Positions 16,165 through 25,541 of a stretch of DNA of 64,000 bases are shown in pieces. The position numbers and the translations under genes were made by a program. Below the pieces are notes generated by a model. The model ran no database searches. It was given only the letters and a program-made list of their open reading frames with translations, and was not told where the DNA came from. Source of the stretch: Opitutia bacterium (GTDB taxonomy: Bacteria > Verrucomicrobiota > Verrucomicrobiae > Opitutales > UBA953); assembly GCA_004558035.1 (NCBI GenBank), contig SFEJ01000006.1, positions 13,285 through 77,284 on the forward strand, written 5' to 3'. Position 1 is the first letter of the stretch. Every line of letters starts with the position of its first letter.

Positions 16165-19100
16165 TCATTTCGCGAGGTGGCGGTGGTATTCCTGCAGGCT
16201 GCAGACTTCGAAGCGTCCAAATTCGAGCTTGTCCGTCAGCCCTTCGAGCGCGGCGCAGGCGCCGGCGATCGTCGTCGTGATCGGCACGCCCGAAGCGACC
16301 GCCTGCGAGCGCATCCGGATTTCGTCCACCATCGCGGCGGCACCGGATTCGGTCGTGTTGACGATCCACTGGATTTCGCCGTCGCGGACGAGGTCGAGCA
16401 GGTTCGGTCTGCCGTCGGAGATGCGGAAGACGGCGCGCGCGCGAATCCCGGAATCGTAGAGCAGCGTCGCCGTGCCGAGCGTGGCGTAGAGCTTGAATCC
16501 GAGCTCCACGAGGCGCCGCGCGACGTCGACGATCTTCGGCTTGTCGGCGTCCTTGACGGAGAGAAACACGTTCCCGCTCTGCGGCAGACGACTTCCCGCC
16601 GCGATCTGACTCTTGAGATACGCGATCCCGCGGTCGCGGTCGATGCTCATGACTTCGCCGGTCGATTTCATTTCCGGGCTGAGCACGACGTCCACGCCGG
16701 GGAACTTCACGAACGGAAAAACGGCCTCCTTCACGGCGACGTAGGGCAGGCTCACTTCGCGCGTGAAGCCGAGCTCGCCGAGCTTCTTTCCCGTCATGCA
16801 CAACGCGGCGAGCCCGGGCAGCGAAACGCCGATCGCCTTGCTGACGAAAGGCACCGTGCGCGAGGCGCGCGGGTTCACCTCGATCATGTAGAGCTCTCCG
16901 TCCTTGACGGCGAGCTGCATGTTCATGAGCCCGCAGACGTGAAGCTCGCGCGCGAAGGCATGCGCGTATTCGCGGACTTTTTCGAGCACGGCGGGCGGGA
17001 GCGTCATCGGCGGCGTGACGCTCGCGGAGTCGCCGGAGTGAATGCCCGCGGGCTCGACGTGTTCGAGCACGGCGCCGATGACGGTCGTCTCGCCGTCGGA
17101 GATGCAGTCCACGTCCAGCTCGACGGCGTCCTCGAGAAAGCGGTCGATGAGAATCGGCTTTCCTTCGGCGACGGCGGCGGCCTCTTCGACGAATTTGCGG
17201 AGATATTTTTCCTTGTAGACGATGACCATGCCGCGCCCGCCGAGCACGAAGGAAGGACGGACGAGCAGCGGGTAGCCGATCTTTTCGGCGACGGCGAGCG
17301 CCTCCTCGACGTTGTGCGCGATGCCGTTTTCGGGCTGGCGGATGCCGATGCGCGCGGCGAGCGTCTTGAAGAAGTCGCGGTCTTCGGCGAGGTCGATGTC
17401 GTCGGGGCTCGTGCCGATGACGTTCGCTCCCGCGCGGCGCAGCGCCTGCGCGAGATTGAGCGGCGTCTGCCCGCCGAACTGCACGATGACGCCGCAGCAG
17501 CGTTCCCGCTCGTAAACGTGCATGACGTCCTCGAGCGTGAGCGGTTCGAAGTAAAGCTTGTCCGACGTGTCGTAGTCCGTCGAGACCGTCTCCGGATTGG
17601 AATTGACCATGACGACCTCGTAGCCCGCCTTGCGGATCGCGAACGCGGCGTGGCAGCAGCAGTAGTCGAACTCGATGCCCTGCCCGATCCGGTTCGGGCC
17701 GCCGCCGAGCACCATGACGGATTTCTTTCCGCCGGAATCGCGCGGGGCTTCGCCGGAATCGGCGTAGGCGCTGTAATAATACGGTGTGAGCGCCTCGAAC
17801 TCGCCCGCGCAGGTGTCCACGGAACCGAACGCGGGAACGAGCCCGATGCGCGCGCGCGCGGCGCGGACGGCGTCCTCGTCCGTCGCGAGCAGAAACGCGA
17901 TCTGGCGGTCGGAATAGCCGAATTCCTTGATCTGGCGGAAAAGCGCGGGATCGCGTTCGAGCGCGTCGAGCGTTCCCGCGGCGGAGATTTCGTCCTCGAA
18001 CGCGGCGAGCTCGGCGAAGTGGCGCAGGAAGTAGCGGTCGATCTTCGTGATTTCGAAGACTTCGTCCGCGCTCCAGCCCCGGCGGAACGCGGCGCGGACG
18101 TAAAAGACGCGCTCGGCGCTCGGGCGCGCGAGCTCGGCGCGCAGCGTCGCGTCGTCGGCGCTCTCGAATTTTTCGTCCTTGCCGTCGGCGCCGAATCCGG
18201 CGCGCCCGATCTCGAGCGAGCGGAGCGCCTTCTGGAAGCTCTGCTTGAGATTGCGGCCGATCGCCATCGCCTCGCCGACGGACTTCATCTGCGTGCCGAG
18301 CGTGGAATCCGCGTTCGGGAATTTCTCGAACGTGAAGCGCGGCACCTTGGTGACGACGTAGTCGAGCGCGGGCTCGAAGCAGCTCGGCGTGGAGCCCGTG
18401 ATGTCGTTGCGCAGCTCGTCGAGCGTGTAGCCGACGGCGAGCTTGGCGGCGATCTTCGCGATCGGGAAACCGGTCGCCTTCGACGCGAGCGCGGAAGAGC
18501 GCGACACGCGCGGATTCATCTCGATGATGATGCGCCGCCCCGTCTCCGGATTCACCGCCCACTGCACGTTGGAGCCGCCGGTCTCGACGCCGATCGCCGC
18601 GAGCACGCGCAGCGAATCGTCGCGCATTTCCTGGTATTCGCGGTCGCTGAGCGTCTGAATCGGCGCGATCGTGATCGAGTCGCCCGTGTGCACGCCCATA
18701 GGATCGACGTTTTCGATGGAGCAGACGATGACGCTGTTCCCGCGCTTGTCGCGCATGACCTCCATCTCGAATTCCTTCCAGCCGAGCAGCGATTCCTCGA
18801 TGAGCACCTCGCTGTTGAGGCTCGCCTCGAGCCCGCGGCGGACGATGGTCTCGAACTCCGCCTCGTCGTGCGCGATGCCGCCTCCCGTGCCGCCGAGCGT
18901 GAATCCCGGGCGGATGATCAGCGGCCACGTGCCGATCGTCCGCGCGATCGCGCGCGCCTCGTTTTCCGTGTGCGCGGAGCCCGAGCGCGGCAGGTCGAGC
19001 CCGATGGAAAGCATCGTCTCCTTGAAGAGCAGACGGTCTTCCGCGCGCCGGATCGCGTCCGCGTTCGCGCCGATGAGCTCGACGCCGTAGCGCTTCAGCA

Positions 19101-19419
19101 CGCCCTTGTCCGCGAGCTCCATCGCGAGATTGAGCGCCGTCTGCCCGCCGAGCGTCGGCAGAATCGCGTCCGGGCGTTCCCGCCGGATGATTTCGTGAAG
19201 AATGTCGGCGTTGAGCGGCTCGATGTAGGTGCGGTCCGCGAGCTCGGGATCGGTCATGACCGTCGCGGGGTTGGAATTGACGAGCACGACCTCGAAGCCG
19301 TCGCTCTTCAGCGCCTTGCAGGCTTGAACCCCGGAATAATCGAATTCGCAGCCCTGCCCGATGACGATCGGGCCCGAACCGATGAGCAGAATTTTATGAA
19401 TGTCTGTGCGTTTCGGCAT
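16165..19419 (-). CDS. carB: Carbamoyl-phosphate synthase large subunit
   Basis: 1,084 residues, full length. It makes carbamoyl phosphate from bicarbonate, ammonia (from CarA) and two ATP, for arginine and pyrimidine synthesis. Both ATP-grasp halves are present: the first begins KILLIGSGPIVIGQGCEFDYSG, the second has MVLGGGPNRIGQGIEFDYCC; each has NSNPATVMTD or NSNPETVSTD and an ExNPR motif (IIEMNPRVSRSSALASK, MIEVNPRASRTVPFVSK). The C-terminal methylglyoxal-synthase-like regulatory domain holds the TTESGAAAMVDEIRMRSQ region. carA lies 31 bases upstream on the same strand, so the pair is one operon. Confidence 0.97.
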   Translation of the reverse strand: MPKRTDIHKILLIGSGPIVIGQGCEFDYSGVQACKALKSDGFEVVLVNSNPATVMTDPELADRTYIEPLNADILHEIIRRERPDAILPTLGGQTALNLAMELADKGVLKRYGVELIGANADAIRRAEDRLLFKETMLSIGLDLPRSGSAHTENEARAIARTIGTWPLIIRPGFTLGGTGGGIAHDEAEFETIVRRGLEASLNSEVLIEESLLGWKEFEMEVMRDKRGNSVIVCSIENVDPMGVHTGDSITIAPIQTLSDREYQEMRDDSLRVLAAIGVETGGSNVQWAVNPETGRRIIIEMNPRVSRSSALASKATGFPIAKIAAKLAVGYTLDELRNDITGSTPSCFEPALDYVVTKVPRFTFEKFPNADSTLGTQMKSVGEAMAIGRNLKQSFQKALRSLEIGRAGFGADGKDEKFESADDATLRAELARPSAERVFYVRAAFRRGWSADEVFEITKIDRYFLRHFAELAAFEDEISAAGTLDALERDPALFRQIKEFGYSDRQIAFLLATDEDAVRAARARIGLVPAFGSVDTCAGEFEALTPYYYSAYADSGEAPRDSGGKKSVMVLGGGPNRIGQGIEFDYCCCHAAFAIRKAGYEVVMVNSNPETVSTDYDTSDKLYFEPLTLEDVMHVYERERCCGVIVQFGGQTPLNLAQALRRAGANVIGTSPDDIDLAEDRDFFKTLAARIGIRQPENGIAHNVEEALAVAEKIGYPLLVRPSFVLGGRGMVIVYKEKYLRKFVEEAAAVAEGKPILIDRFLEDAVELDVDCISDGETTVIGAVLEHVEPAGIHSGDSASVTPPMTLPPAVLEKVREYAHAFARELHVCGLMNMQLAVKDGELYMIEVNPRASRTVPFVSKAIGVSLPGLAALCMTGKKLGELGFTREVSLPYVAVKEAVFPFVKFPGVDVVLSPEMKSTGEVMSIDRDRGIAYLKSQIAAGSRLPQSGNVFLSVKDADKPKIVDVARRLVELGFKLYATLGTATLLYDSGIRARAVFRISDGRPNLLDLVRDGEIQWIVNTTESGAAAMVDEIRMRSQAVASGVPITTTIAGACAALEGLTDKLEFGRFEVCSLQEYHRHLAK

Positions 19420-19450
19420 GATTTGAAAAAGAGAATTTCCGGAAAATTTT

Positions 19451-20551
19451 TCAGCGCGCCATCAGCTCGCGGAAACGCTCGAAAAGCGGATACGCGTCGT
19501 GCGGGCCGGGCGCCGCCTCGGGGTGATACTGCACGCTGAAGGCGGGCTCCGTCCTGTGGCGGACGCCCTCGACCGTGCCGTCGTTGAGATTGACGTGCGT
19601 GAGCTCGAGCGCGGACGGCAGCGCGGCGTCCAGCGCGAAATTGTGATTCTGGCTCGTGATCTCGACCTTGCCCGTGAGCAGATCCTTCACGGGATGATTG
19701 CAGCCGTGATGCCCGAACTTCAGGCGGGAACACGACGCGCCGCACGCGAGCCCGAGCAGCTGATGCCCGAGGCAAATGCCCATCAGCGGCACCTTGCCGA
19801 GCAGGCGGCGGATATTTTCCGAAGCGTATTTCACGGCGGAAGGATCGGCGGGACCGTTCGAGAGAAACACGCCGTCCGGGCGCATCGCGAGCACGTCCTC
19901 CGCCGGCGTCGCGGCGGGAACGACGGTCACGCGCATGTCGTGCGCGGCGAGCCCGCGGAGAATGTTGCGCTTCACGCCGAAATCGTAGGCGACGACGCGA
20001 TACGTTCCCGCGTCGCTCCACGCGTAGGGCGCGTCCGTCGTCACGCGCGAGGCGTAGTCCTGGCCGTCGAGCCCTTCCCAGGCGCGGGCGCGGGCGACCG
20101 CCTCCGCCTCGGAGACGGGCTCGTCGGAAACGTGCAGATACGCCTTCTGATTCCCGCGGGAACGCAGAATGAGCGTGAGCGCGCGCGTGTCCGCGCCGGC
20201 GATCGCGGGAACGCCCGCGCGGCGCAGGTAATCTTCGAGCGATTCCTCGGAACGGAAGTTCGAGGGCGCGTTGAGCTCGTGCACGACGAGCCCGTTCAAA
20301 AACAACCCCCGCGACTCGGCGTCGGCGGGGGAACATCCGTAATTCCCGATTTCGGGAGACGTCAGCGTGACGAACTGCCCGGCGTAGGACGGATCCGTGA
20401 GGATTTCCTGATACCCGGTCATGCCGGTGTTGAAGACGACTTCGCCGATGGCGTCCTTTTTCGCGCCGACGGAGAAGCCGCGCAGCACGGTGCCGTCCGC
20501 CAACGCCAGGAACGCCGCGCGCTCCCGTTTTTCTTTCCAGTTGAATTTCAT
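19451..20551 (-). CDS. carA: Carbamoyl-phosphate synthase small (glutaminase) subunit
   Basis: 366 residues from the ATG at 20549-20551 (MKFNWKEKRERAAF). An open frame runs 49 codons further upstream, but that part is low-complexity and covers the regulatory region, so the shorter start is used. It hydrolyses glutamine and passes ammonia to CarB. Features: N-terminal small-subunit domain with GMTGYQEILTDPSYAGQ and TSPEIGNYG, and a class I amidotransferase domain with GICLGHQLLGLACG (nucleophile Cys), NHPVKD, TSQNHNFAL and QYHPEAAPGPHD (His/Glu). The gene starts 15 bases from a GGCAC-N5-GTGCC dyad. Confidence 0.96.
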   Translation of the reverse strand: MKFNWKEKRERAAFLALADGTVLRGFSVGAKKDAIGEVVFNTGMTGYQEILTDPSYAGQFVTLTSPEIGNYGCSPADAESRGLFLNGLVVHELNAPSNFRSEESLEDYLRRAGVPAIAGADTRALTLILRSRGNQKAYLHVSDEPVSEAEAVARARAWEGLDGQDYASRVTTDAPYAWSDAGTYRVVAYDFGVKRNILRGLAAHDMRVTVVPAATPAEDVLAMRPDGVFLSNGPADPSAVKYASENIRRLLGKVPLMGICLGHQLLGLACGASCSRLKFGHHGCNHPVKDLLTGKVEITSQNHNFALDAALPSALELTHVNLNDGTVEGVRHRTEPAFSVQYHPEAAPGPHDAYPLFERFRELMAR

Positions 20552-20565
20552 TGGGGCGCGATACA

Positions 20566-20580
20566 GGCACAAAGCGTGCC
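20566..20580. promoter_or_regulatory. Dyad GGCAC-AAAGC-GTGCC upstream of carA, putative operator
   Basis: A perfect 5-bp inverted repeat with a 5-base spacer, centred about 22 bases before the carA start. An inverted copy (GGCAC-GCTTT-GTGCG), with the same spacer bases on the other strand, lies 196 bases away next to gltB. The shared 14 bases GCACAAAGCGTGCC suggest one regulator for both. Regulator unknown. Confidence 0.5.
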
Positions 20581-20655
20581 ACGGCGCGGGAACGCGCGTC
20601 GAAGGCTTCAACGCTCGGGATTCAAGGTCTGAAGCGCCTCGGGAACGCGCCCGCG

Positions 20656-20713
20656 GGGAATTACGTTTTTCGTAAAACCTGAAAAAACGGCTTTTCAAAA
20701 AACGTAAATTCCG
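20656..20713. repeat. Inverted repeat GGAATTACGTTTTT / AAAAAACGTAAATTCC between carA and gltB
   Basis: The arms at about 20656-20670 and 20698-20713 are complementary except for one inserted base, with an A/T-rich core between them. They lie midway between the divergent genes, so they may hold overlapping promoters or be a binding site. No convincing -35/-10 pair could be assigned. Confidence 0.5.
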
Positions 20714-20775
20714 CCGAACCTCGGATTTCCCTTTTCTTTAGGCTTCAGGCTCTAAGCTCGCGGTTTTCCCTTCAT

Positions 20776-20790
20776 GGCACGCTTTGTGCG
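20776..20790. promoter_or_regulatory. Dyad GGCAC-GCTTT-GTGCG upstream of gltB, putative operator
   Basis: This is the inverted partner of the site at 20566-20580, with 14 of 15 bases shared when one is reverse-complemented. It lies 29 bases before the gltB start used here. If translation began at the alternative ATG at 20774 the site would be inside the coding region. Confidence 0.5.
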
Positions 20791-20818
20791 AACATGGGCG
20801 CCAAATTTTACCGAACCC

Positions 20819-23800
20819 ATGAAAACAGAAAGCCTTTCGAAGCCTCAGATTTTCCGACAGCGCGCGAGCGCGCTCTACGATCCTTCGCAGGAACACGACG
20901 CGTGCGGCGTCGGCATGGTCGCCGACCTGAACGGGAACGCCAGCCACCGCGTCGTCGAATGCGGCATCACCGTGCTGCGACGCCTGATGCACCGCGGCGC
21001 GGCGGGCAGCGACCCCGAGACCGGCGACGGCGCGGGCCTGCTCCTTTCGATTCCGGACGCGTTCTTCCGCGCCGTGCTTCCCGTGGCGCTCCCGCCGGCG
21101 GGCCGCTACGGCGTCGCGATGCTCTTCGGCGGGAACGGCGCGGACGACGCGATGCGCGCCGTCGTCGAGGAGGAAGGCGGGCGCGTGATTTTCCGCCGCG
21201 AAGTGCCCGTCCACCCGGAATTCATCGGCAAGACCGCGCGCGAGAGCGCCCCGCGCATCTCGCAGCTCTTCATCGACGGGAGCGCGTTCGCCGACCGCGG
21301 CACGTTCGAGCGCAAGCTCTTCGTCATGCGCCGCCGCATCGAAAAGCTCGGGCTCGATCTCTACGTCTGCAGCATGTCGTCGCGCAGCGTCGTCTATAAG
21401 GGCCTGCTGCTCGCGACGCAGCTCTCGGAATTTTATCCGGACCTGAACGATCCGCGCTTCGTGTCGCGCCTCGCGCTCGTGCACCAGCGCTACAGCACGA
21501 ACACGTTCCCGACGTGGAACCTCGCGCACCCGTTCCGCTACCTCGCGCACAACGGCGAAATCAATACGCTGCGCGGCAATCTCAACGCGCTCAAGGCGCG
21601 GGAACGCCTGATGGAATCGCCGCTCTTCGGCGACGACCTGAAGAAGCTGCTCCCGCTCATCGACGCCGGGCAGAGCGACTCCGCGAGCCTCGACAACATG
21701 TTCGAGCTGCTCGTCGCCGCGGGCCGCCCGATGGAGCACGCGATGCTGATGCTGCTCCCGCAGGCGTGGGGCGCGAAATATTACATGGGCAACGACGTGC
21801 GCGGATTCTTCGAATACCATTCCGCGCTGATGGAGCCGTGGGACGGCCCCGCCGCCGTGGCGTTCAGCGACGGCGTGAACGCGGGCGCGATTCTCGACCG
21901 CAACGGGCTGCGCCCCGCGCGCTTCACGCTCTGCCGCGACGGGCTTTTCGTGCTCGCGAGCGAAACCGGCGTGCTCGACATTCCGCCCGCGCAGATCGTC
22001 TCCAAGGGCAGACTGAAGCCCGGCGAAATGATCTTCCTCGACCTCGAAAGCCACCGCATCCTGCGCGACGCCGAGCTGAAGAACCGCATCGCGCGCTCCA
22101 AGCCCTACCGCCGCTGGGTCGAGGAAAACCGCCTCTCCGTGCACGGGCTCTTCACGGACATCACCGCGTCCGAGCCCGAAAGCGACCTCGCCGACCGTCA
22201 GCGCTTCTTCGGCTACACGCGCGAGGATCTCGACCTCATCATCAAGCCGATGAGCGAAAGCGGCAAGGAGCCGATCGGCTCCATGGGCAACGACGCGGCG
22301 CTCGCCGTGCTTTCCTCCAAGCCGCAGCTGCTCTTCCAGTATTTCAAGCAGCTCTTCGCGCAGGTGACGAACCCGCCGATCGACCCGATCCGCGAAGAGC
22401 TCGTCATGAGCCTGATGACCTACATCGGCAACAAGGGCAACATTCTCGCGGAAACGCCCGAGCACGCGCGCCTCATCAAGCTGCGCCGGCCGATCCTCAC
22501 GGACGACGAGCTGCGCCGCCTCGAACAGGTGGACGACGCCGGCTACGAGGCCGCGGCGATCACGTGCGCGTTCCCGCGCGGCGGCGACGGGAACGCCCTG
22601 CGCGCCGCGCTCGCGGAAATCCGCGAAAAGGCGGTGGCGGCCGTGCGCGGCGGCAAGCGCATCGTCGTGCTTTCCGACCGCGACCTGCCCGCGGGAACGG
22701 CGGCGATTCCCTCGCTACTGGCGACGTCGGCGGTGAACCGCGCGCTCATCGACGCGGGCCTGCGCCCGGAAATCGGCCTCATCGTGCAGTCCGGCGAAGT
22801 GCGCGAGATCATGCACTTCGCGCTGCTGCTCGGCTTCGGCGCGACGGCGGTCAATCCCTACCTCGCGCTGCAGACGGTGACGTCGCTCGCGCGCGCCGGC
22901 AAAATCGCCTGCGATCCCGTCACGGCGGCGAGCAATTACATCAACGCCGTGGACAAGGGGCTGCTCAAGATCATGTCCAAGCTCGGCATCTCGACGCTGC
23001 GCAGCTACCGCTCCGCGCAGGCGTTCGAGGCGGTCGGGCTTTCCCGCGCCTTCATCGACGAATTTCTGCCCGGCGTCGCGAGCCGCATCGGCGGCGTCGG
23101 CATCGACGAAATCGCGCGCGAAGCGGACGCCCGCGCCGCCGCGCTCGACGCCGTTCCCGCCGCGGCCGCGAAGCCCAGCGTTCCCGCGCCCCTGCCCGAA
23201 GGCGGCCAGTACCGCGTCGTCCGCGGCGGCGAGACGCACCTGTGGACGCCGCTTTCGATGAAGACCTTCCGCGAAGCCGTTCAGGGCGGCGACTACGCCA
23301 AGTTCAAGGAATTTTCCGCCTTCGTGGACGACCAGTCCGAGCGGCTCTGCACGCTGCGCGGGCTCTTCGAGTTCGCGCCGACGCGCCCGCTCCCGCTCGA
23401 CGCCGTCGAAAGCGCGGAATCGATCATGACGCGCTTCGTCTCCGGCGCGATGTCGCTCGGCTCGCTCAGCCCGGAAACGCACCGCACAATCGCGGCCGCG
23501 ATGAACCGCATCGGCGCGATGAGCAACTGCGGCGAAGGCGGCGAAAACAGCGACCGCTTCGGCACCGAGCTCAACAGCGCCGTGAAGCAGATCGCGAGCG
23601 GCCGCTTCGGCGTGACGATCAACTACCTGCGCCACGCGCGCGAGCTCCAGATCAAGATGGCTCAGGGCGCGAAGCCCGGCGAAGGCGGACAGCTGCCCGG
23701 GCACAAGGTGGACGAATTCATCGCGCAGGTGCGCCACTCGATGCCGCACGTGACGCTGATCTCGCCGCCGCCGCACCACGACATTTATTCGATCGAGGAC

Positions 23801-25276
23801 CTCGCGCAGCTCATCTTCGACCTGCGCAACGCGAATCCCGCCGCGCGGATTTCCGTGAAGCTCGTCTCCGAACTCGGCGTGGGCACCGTCGCCGCCGGCG
23901 TCGCCAAGGCGCACGCGGACGTCGTGCTCATCTCCGGTCACGACGGCGGCACGGGCGCCTCGCCGCTCACGAGCATCAAGCACGCCGGGCTCCCGTGGGA
24001 ACTCGGGCTCGCGGAGGCGCAGCAGACGCTCGTGCTCAACAAGCTCCGCGGCCGCGTCCGCCTGCAGGTGGACGGGCAGATCAAGACCGGGCGCGACGTC
24101 GTCGTCGGCGCGCTGCTCGGCGCGGAGGAATTCGGCTTCGCGACGATGCTGCTCGCGTGTCTCGGCTGCATCATGGACCGCCGCTGCCACACAAACAAGT
24201 GCCCCGTCGGTCTCACGACGCAGGACCCGGAACTGCGGAAGAAATTCGCGGGCAAGCCGGAATACATCATCAATTATCTGCGCTTCGTCGCGGAGGAGAC
24301 GCGGGAACACCTCGCCGCGCTCGGGCTGCGCAGCCTCGACGAAGCCTGCGGCCGCAGCGACCTGCTGCGCACGAACCGCGCGATCGATTTCTTCAAGGCG
24401 GCGAATCTGGATTTCTCCGCGATCTTCGCTCCCGCGAAGGGCGAGCGCGTGCGCTTCGACGCCGACGCGCCGAAGGAGCCGCTCCGCGCGTTCGACGACC
24501 GCGAACTGCTCGGCGCGCTCAAGCTCGACGGTTCGCGCGAAACGCTTTTCCGCGAAATCTCCAACGTGGACCGCACGGCGGGAACGCGCCTTTCGGGCGA
24601 AATCGTCGCGCGCTTCGGCGAAAAAGGTCTACCCGAAGACACGATCACGGTGAACTTCCGCGGCGTCGCCGGGCAGAGCTTCGGCGCCTTCCTCGCGCCG
24701 GGCGTCACGCTGCACCTGTGCGGCGAGGCGAACGACTTCGTCGGCAAGGGCATTTCCGGCGGCAAGATCGTCGTGCGCGTTCCGCCGGAAGCGGCGTTCG
24801 CGGCGGAATCCAACGTCATCGCCGGGAACGTCATCGGCTACGGCGGCACGTCGGGCAAGATCTTCGTCAACGGGCTCGCGGGCGAGCGTTTCGGCATCCG
24901 CAACAGCGGCGCCACGCTCGTAGCCGAAGGCGTCGGCGACCACGGCTGCGAATACATGACCGGCGGGCGCGTCGTCGTGCTCGGCAAGGTCGGCGTCAAC
25001 TTCGCCGCGGGCATGACGGGCGGGCTCGCCTACGTCTTCGACGAAACGGGCGACTTCGACCTCAGCTGCAACATCGAGAGCGTGGACCTCGAAAGCATCG
25101 AGCCGGGAACGGCGGCGGAAGCCGAGCTGCGCGCGCTCATCGAGGCGCACTACGACGAAACCGGAAGCGCGAAGGCGCGGCGCGTTCTCGAGGACTGGGA
25201 AAACTGCCGTCCGAAGTTCGTCCGCGTCTTCCCCGTGGAATACCGCAACGCCCTCGCGAAAATGCAGAACAAATGA
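20819..25276 (+). CDS. gltB: Glutamate synthase large (alpha) subunit
   Basis: 1,485 residues from the ATG at 20819; an ATG at 20774 would add 15 residues with no homology. It makes glutamate from glutamine and 2-oxoglutarate. The N-terminal class II amidotransferase domain exposes Cys29 (EHDACGVGMVAD) after removal of a short propeptide, as in the family. The FMN domain has SLSPETHRTIAAAMNRIGAMSNCGEGGE (in pieces), VKLVSELGVGTVAAGVAKAHAD and HDGGTGASP; the 3Fe-4S cysteines are in CLGCIMDRRCHTNKCPVG. The C-terminal beta-helix (GXGXXG repeats, GGKIVVR, GGYVYV-like) is complete. No gltD follows, so the small subunit, or another electron donor, must be elsewhere. Divergent from carAB with paired putative operators. 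Confidence 0.97.
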   Translation: MKTESLSKPQIFRQRASALYDPSQEHDACGVGMVADLNGNASHRVVECGITVLRRLMHRGAAGSDPETGDGAGLLLSIPDAFFRAVLPVALPPAGRYGVAMLFGGNGADDAMRAVVEEEGGRVIFRREVPVHPEFIGKTARESAPRISQLFIDGSAFADRGTFERKLFVMRRRIEKLGLDLYVCSMSSRSVVYKGLLLATQLSEFYPDLNDPRFVSRLALVHQRYSTNTFPTWNLAHPFRYLAHNGEINTLRGNLNALKARERLMESPLFGDDLKKLLPLIDAGQSDSASLDNMFELLVAAGRPMEHAMLMLLPQAWGAKYYMGNDVRGFFEYHSALMEPWDGPAAVAFSDGVNAGAILDRNGLRPARFTLCRDGLFVLASETGVLDIPPAQIVSKGRLKPGEMIFLDLESHRILRDAELKNRIARSKPYRRWVEENRLSVHGLFTDITASEPESDLADRQRFFGYTREDLDLIIKPMSESGKEPIGSMGNDAALAVLSSKPQLLFQYFKQLFAQVTNPPIDPIREELVMSLMTYIGNKGNILAETPEHARLIKLRRPILTDDELRRLEQVDDAGYEAAAITCAFPRGGDGNALRAALAEIREKAVAAVRGGKRIVVLSDRDLPAGTAAIPSLLATSAVNRALIDAGLRPEIGLIVQSGEVREIMHFALLLGFGATAVNPYLALQTVTSLARAGKIACDPVTAASNYINAVDKGLLKIMSKLGISTLRSYRSAQAFEAVGLSRAFIDEFLPGVASRIGGVGIDEIAREADARAAALDAVPAAAAKPSVPAPLPEGGQYRVVRGGETHLWTPLSMKTFREAVQGGDYAKFKEFSAFVDDQSERLCTLRGLFEFAPTRPLPLDAVESAESIMTRFVSGAMSLGSLSPETHRTIAAAMNRIGAMSNCGEGGENSDRFGTELNSAVKQIASGRFGVTINYLRHARELQIKMAQGAKPGEGGQLPGHKVDEFIAQVRHSMPHVTLISPPPHHDIYSIEDLAQLIFDLRNANPAARISVKLVSELGVGTVAAGVAKAHADVVLISGHDGGTGASPLTSIKHAGLPWELGLAEAQQTLVLNKLRGRVRLQVDGQIKTGRDVVVGALLGAEEFGFATMLLACLGCIMDRRCHTNKCPVGLTTQDPELRKKFAGKPEYIINYLRFVAEETREHLAALGLRSLDEACGRSDLLRTNRAIDFFKAANLDFSAIFAPAKGERVRFDADAPKEPLRAFDDRELLGALKLDGSRETLFREISNVDRTAGTRLSGEIVARFGEKGLPEDTITVNFRGVAGQSFGAFLAPGVTLHLCGEANDFVGKGISGGKIVVRVPPEAAFAAESNVIAGNVIGYGGTSGKIFVNGLAGERFGIRNSGATLVAEGVGDHGCEYMTGGRVVVLGKVGVNFAAGMTGGLAYVFDETGDFDLSCNIESVDLESIEPGTAAEAELRALIEAHYDETGSAKARRVLEDWENCRPKFVRVFPVEYRNALAKMQNK

Positions 25277-25277
25277 C

Positions 25278-25508
25278 GGAAAGGAGAAAGTCGAGAAGCG
25301 GAGAAGTTTAAAGCGGCTGCGCCGCTGTGTAGGGTATAAGCTCAGGAGAGCTTAAGGAGCTTAAAAGCTTAACGGAAAATTTTCTTTTCAACTCTTAAAC
25401 TCTTCAGCTTTTAAGCTTTCCCTTAAACTCCTCGACGCTAAACCATACGCCTTAAACCATAAACAGCGGCACAGCCACTTTAAACTCCTCGACTTTCCAG
25501 TCCTTTCC
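25278..25508. repeat. Long nested inverted repeat between gltB and dapF
   Basis: The outer arms GGAAAGGAGAAAGTCGAG...TTTAAAGCGGCTGCGCCGCTG (about 25278-25327) and its imperfect complement (about 25464-25508) enclose a set of AGCTTAAGG/CCTTAAGCTT words and a central GAAAATTTTC palindrome at about 25375. Bases 25362-25398 occur again, inverted and identical over 37 bases, at 50380-50416. The 265-base gap holds no gene. Confidence 0.8.
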
Positions 25509-25541
25509 TTAACCTTCAATCCTCAATCTTTTTCAGTCACC

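Noticed and set aside
14962..19539. 1,525-codon open frame opposite carB and the exported unknown gene
   Set aside because: Crosses two genes on the other strand and has shadow composition (Arg/Ala/Glu/Asp); carB is unambiguous.
25277..25541. gltD or a small gene after gltB
   Set aside because: The gap contains only inverted repeats; no open frame with homology.
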